Shown here: positions 63,419 through 64,000 of the stretch, piece after piece | Layout of the letters: each line of letters starts with the position of its first letter | Position numbering within the stretch: position 1 is the first letter of the stretch | DNA from: Bacteroidaceae bacterium | GTDB lineage: Bacteria; Bacteroidota; Bacteroidia; Bacteroidales; Barnesiellaceae_A | Assembly: GCA_017522135.1 (NCBI GenBank) | Contig: JAFXAB010000030.1 | Coordinates: 1 to 64,000 of the forward strand | DNA: 64,000 bases | Direction of reading: 5' to 3' | Program-made: the position numbers and the translations under genes | Notes under the pieces: model-generated | What the model saw: the letters and a program-made list of their open reading frames with translations, nothing else | Told to the model about the DNA's origin: nothing | The model's database searches: none

Positions 63419-64000
63419 ATGAAGACAACAAAGATATTAGGCATCATAATGCTACTATGTGCCGCAATAATGCCCTGCACAGCACATGCACAACTATACA
63501 AGTCGACCTATTACAACATCGATTGGCAACTAAATACACCCGTATTCACCGACTATGCCAACGTGACAAGCGGTTGGGGCATGAACTTTGAGGGTGGATA
63601 CTATGTATCATCCAAGATAGCCTTGGGTCTCTATGGCTCATTCCACACCAACAATGAGTATGTAGAGACACAGGTATTGCAGCTCAACTCTTCAAGCAGC
63701 CTCTATACCGACCAAGTGCAAAGTATATTCCAAATCCCTTTTGGAGCCTTGATTAAATATCGCTTTATCGAAGACTCGATGTTTGAGCCATACGTAACAG
63801 CCAAGCTCGGCACAAACTATGTACGCATGTCGTCAATCAACAACGTATTGGACTTTTACAGCGATTCATGGGGCTTCAATGTTCAACCCGAGGTGGGCGT
63901 GTCGATATTCCCCTCGGCACACAACCGCATAGGTATACACTTGGCTTTGTATTACAGCTACTCGACCAACCAAAATCAATGCCTTGTATACAACCTCAAC
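63419..64000 (+). CDS. Outer-membrane beta-barrel protein, copy 2 (3' end outside window)
   Basis: 194 codons from ATG 63419, open to the window edge. Signal peptide MKTTKILGIIMLLCAAIMPC followed by TAHAQ. It is a clear paralogue of the barrel at 60798: both share the NIDWQLNTP/TVDWQFNAP start, DYANV-S-SGWGM-FEGGYYV, MFEPY, SWGFNVQPE or RWGFNVQPE, and IHLALYYSYSTN. About 15 residues should be missing at the end. Confidence 0.82.
   Translation, partial: MKTTKILGIIMLLCAAIMPCTAHAQLYKSTYYNIDWQLNTPVFTDYANVTSGWGMNFEGGYYVSSKIALGLYGSFHTNNEYVETQVLQLNSSSSLYTDQVQSIFQIPFGALIKYRFIEDSMFEPYVTAKLGTNYVRMSSINNVLDFYSDSWGFNVQPEVGVSIFPSAHNRIGIHLALYYSYSTNQNQCLVYNLN

Larger units (their letters stand above)
60093..64000 (+). 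repeat. Tandem duplication of a lipoprotein-barrel gene pair
   Basis: Units 60093-61424 and 62737-64000+ have the same order, spacing (34-48 bp between genes) and similar proteins. They are separated by about 1.3 kb holding a terminator, an overlapping small gene pair and a candidate RNA. The divergence of the proteins shows that the duplication is old. Confidence 0.75.

Noticed and set aside
1..64000. CRISPR arrays, insertion sequences, integrases or rRNA genes
   Set aside because: No regularly spaced direct repeats, transposase or integrase motifs, or rRNA-like sequence were seen anywhere in the window.

Overview
The window looks like a chromosomal segment of a gut-type member of the Bacteroidales (phylum Bacteroidota). 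Supporting signs are a SusC/SusD/SusE-type starch locus, -7 promoter boxes of the TAnnTTTG class before many genes, general absence of Shine-Dalgarno sequences, a Na+-translocating methylmalonyl-CoA decarboxylase operon for propionate formation, and an mreBCD-mrdA-rodA cluster preceded by purH. The secreted amylase ends in a type IX secretion (T9SS) C-terminal sorting domain. T9SS is generally absent from gut Bacteroides, so a Porphyromonas-, Barnesiella- or Muribaculaceae-like lineage is more likely than Bacteroides proper; this is inference, because no rRNA is present.

Layout. 1-11.1 kb: a starch/maltodextrin utilisation locus with a divergent LacI regulator, SusC, SusD, two SusE/F-like lipoproteins and a GH13 amylase; strong hairpins lie after each SusE/F-like gene. 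11.2-17.8 kb: an XRE-like regulator, a 0.7 kb noncoding stretch (possible minus-strand RNA and a copy of the LacI-type operator), then lysS, gpsA, pgi and an Mrp ATPase. 17.8-22.8 kb, minus strand: a GrpE-like protein, a lidless Hsp70 and a large membrane-anchored FKBP protein, the best candidate here for an undescribed system. 23.0-24.1 kb: a three-gene lysis-like cassette (small membrane protein, M15 peptidase, spanin-like lipoprotein) with unusually strong Shine-Dalgarno sites. 24.2-26.5 kb: TPR protein, ribH, tRNA-Tyr, nitroreductase. 26.7-31.3 kb: M16 protease on the minus strand, then a hypothetical, a DivIC-like protein and a membrane protein. 31.4-38.7 kb: the purH-mreB-mreC-mreD-mrdA-rodA operon. 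38.9-40.1 kb: a candidate small RNA and an unrecognised gene. 40.2-44.9 kb: methylmalonyl-CoA epimerase and decarboxylase operon. 45-46.8 kb: a small orphan and a DUF4861-like lipoprotein. 46.9-59.6 kb: an exopolysaccharide cluster (Wza, Wzc, Wzx, Wzy, glycosyltransferases, pyruvyl transferase). 59.6-64 kb: remnant of a TonB-dependent receptor, then a duplicated two-gene unit (aromatic-rich DUF4136 lipoprotein plus outer-membrane beta-barrel) whose copies are separated by a small overlapping gene pair and a second candidate small RNA.

How it works together. The Sus locus binds and degrades starch at the cell surface; pgi and gpsA feed glycolysis and lipid synthesis; the decarboxylase operon turns methylmalonyl-CoA into propionyl-CoA while exporting Na+; the mre operon builds the rod-shaped wall; the EPS cluster makes a surface polysaccharide. 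No complete mobile element, CRISPR array, rRNA or insertion sequence was seen.
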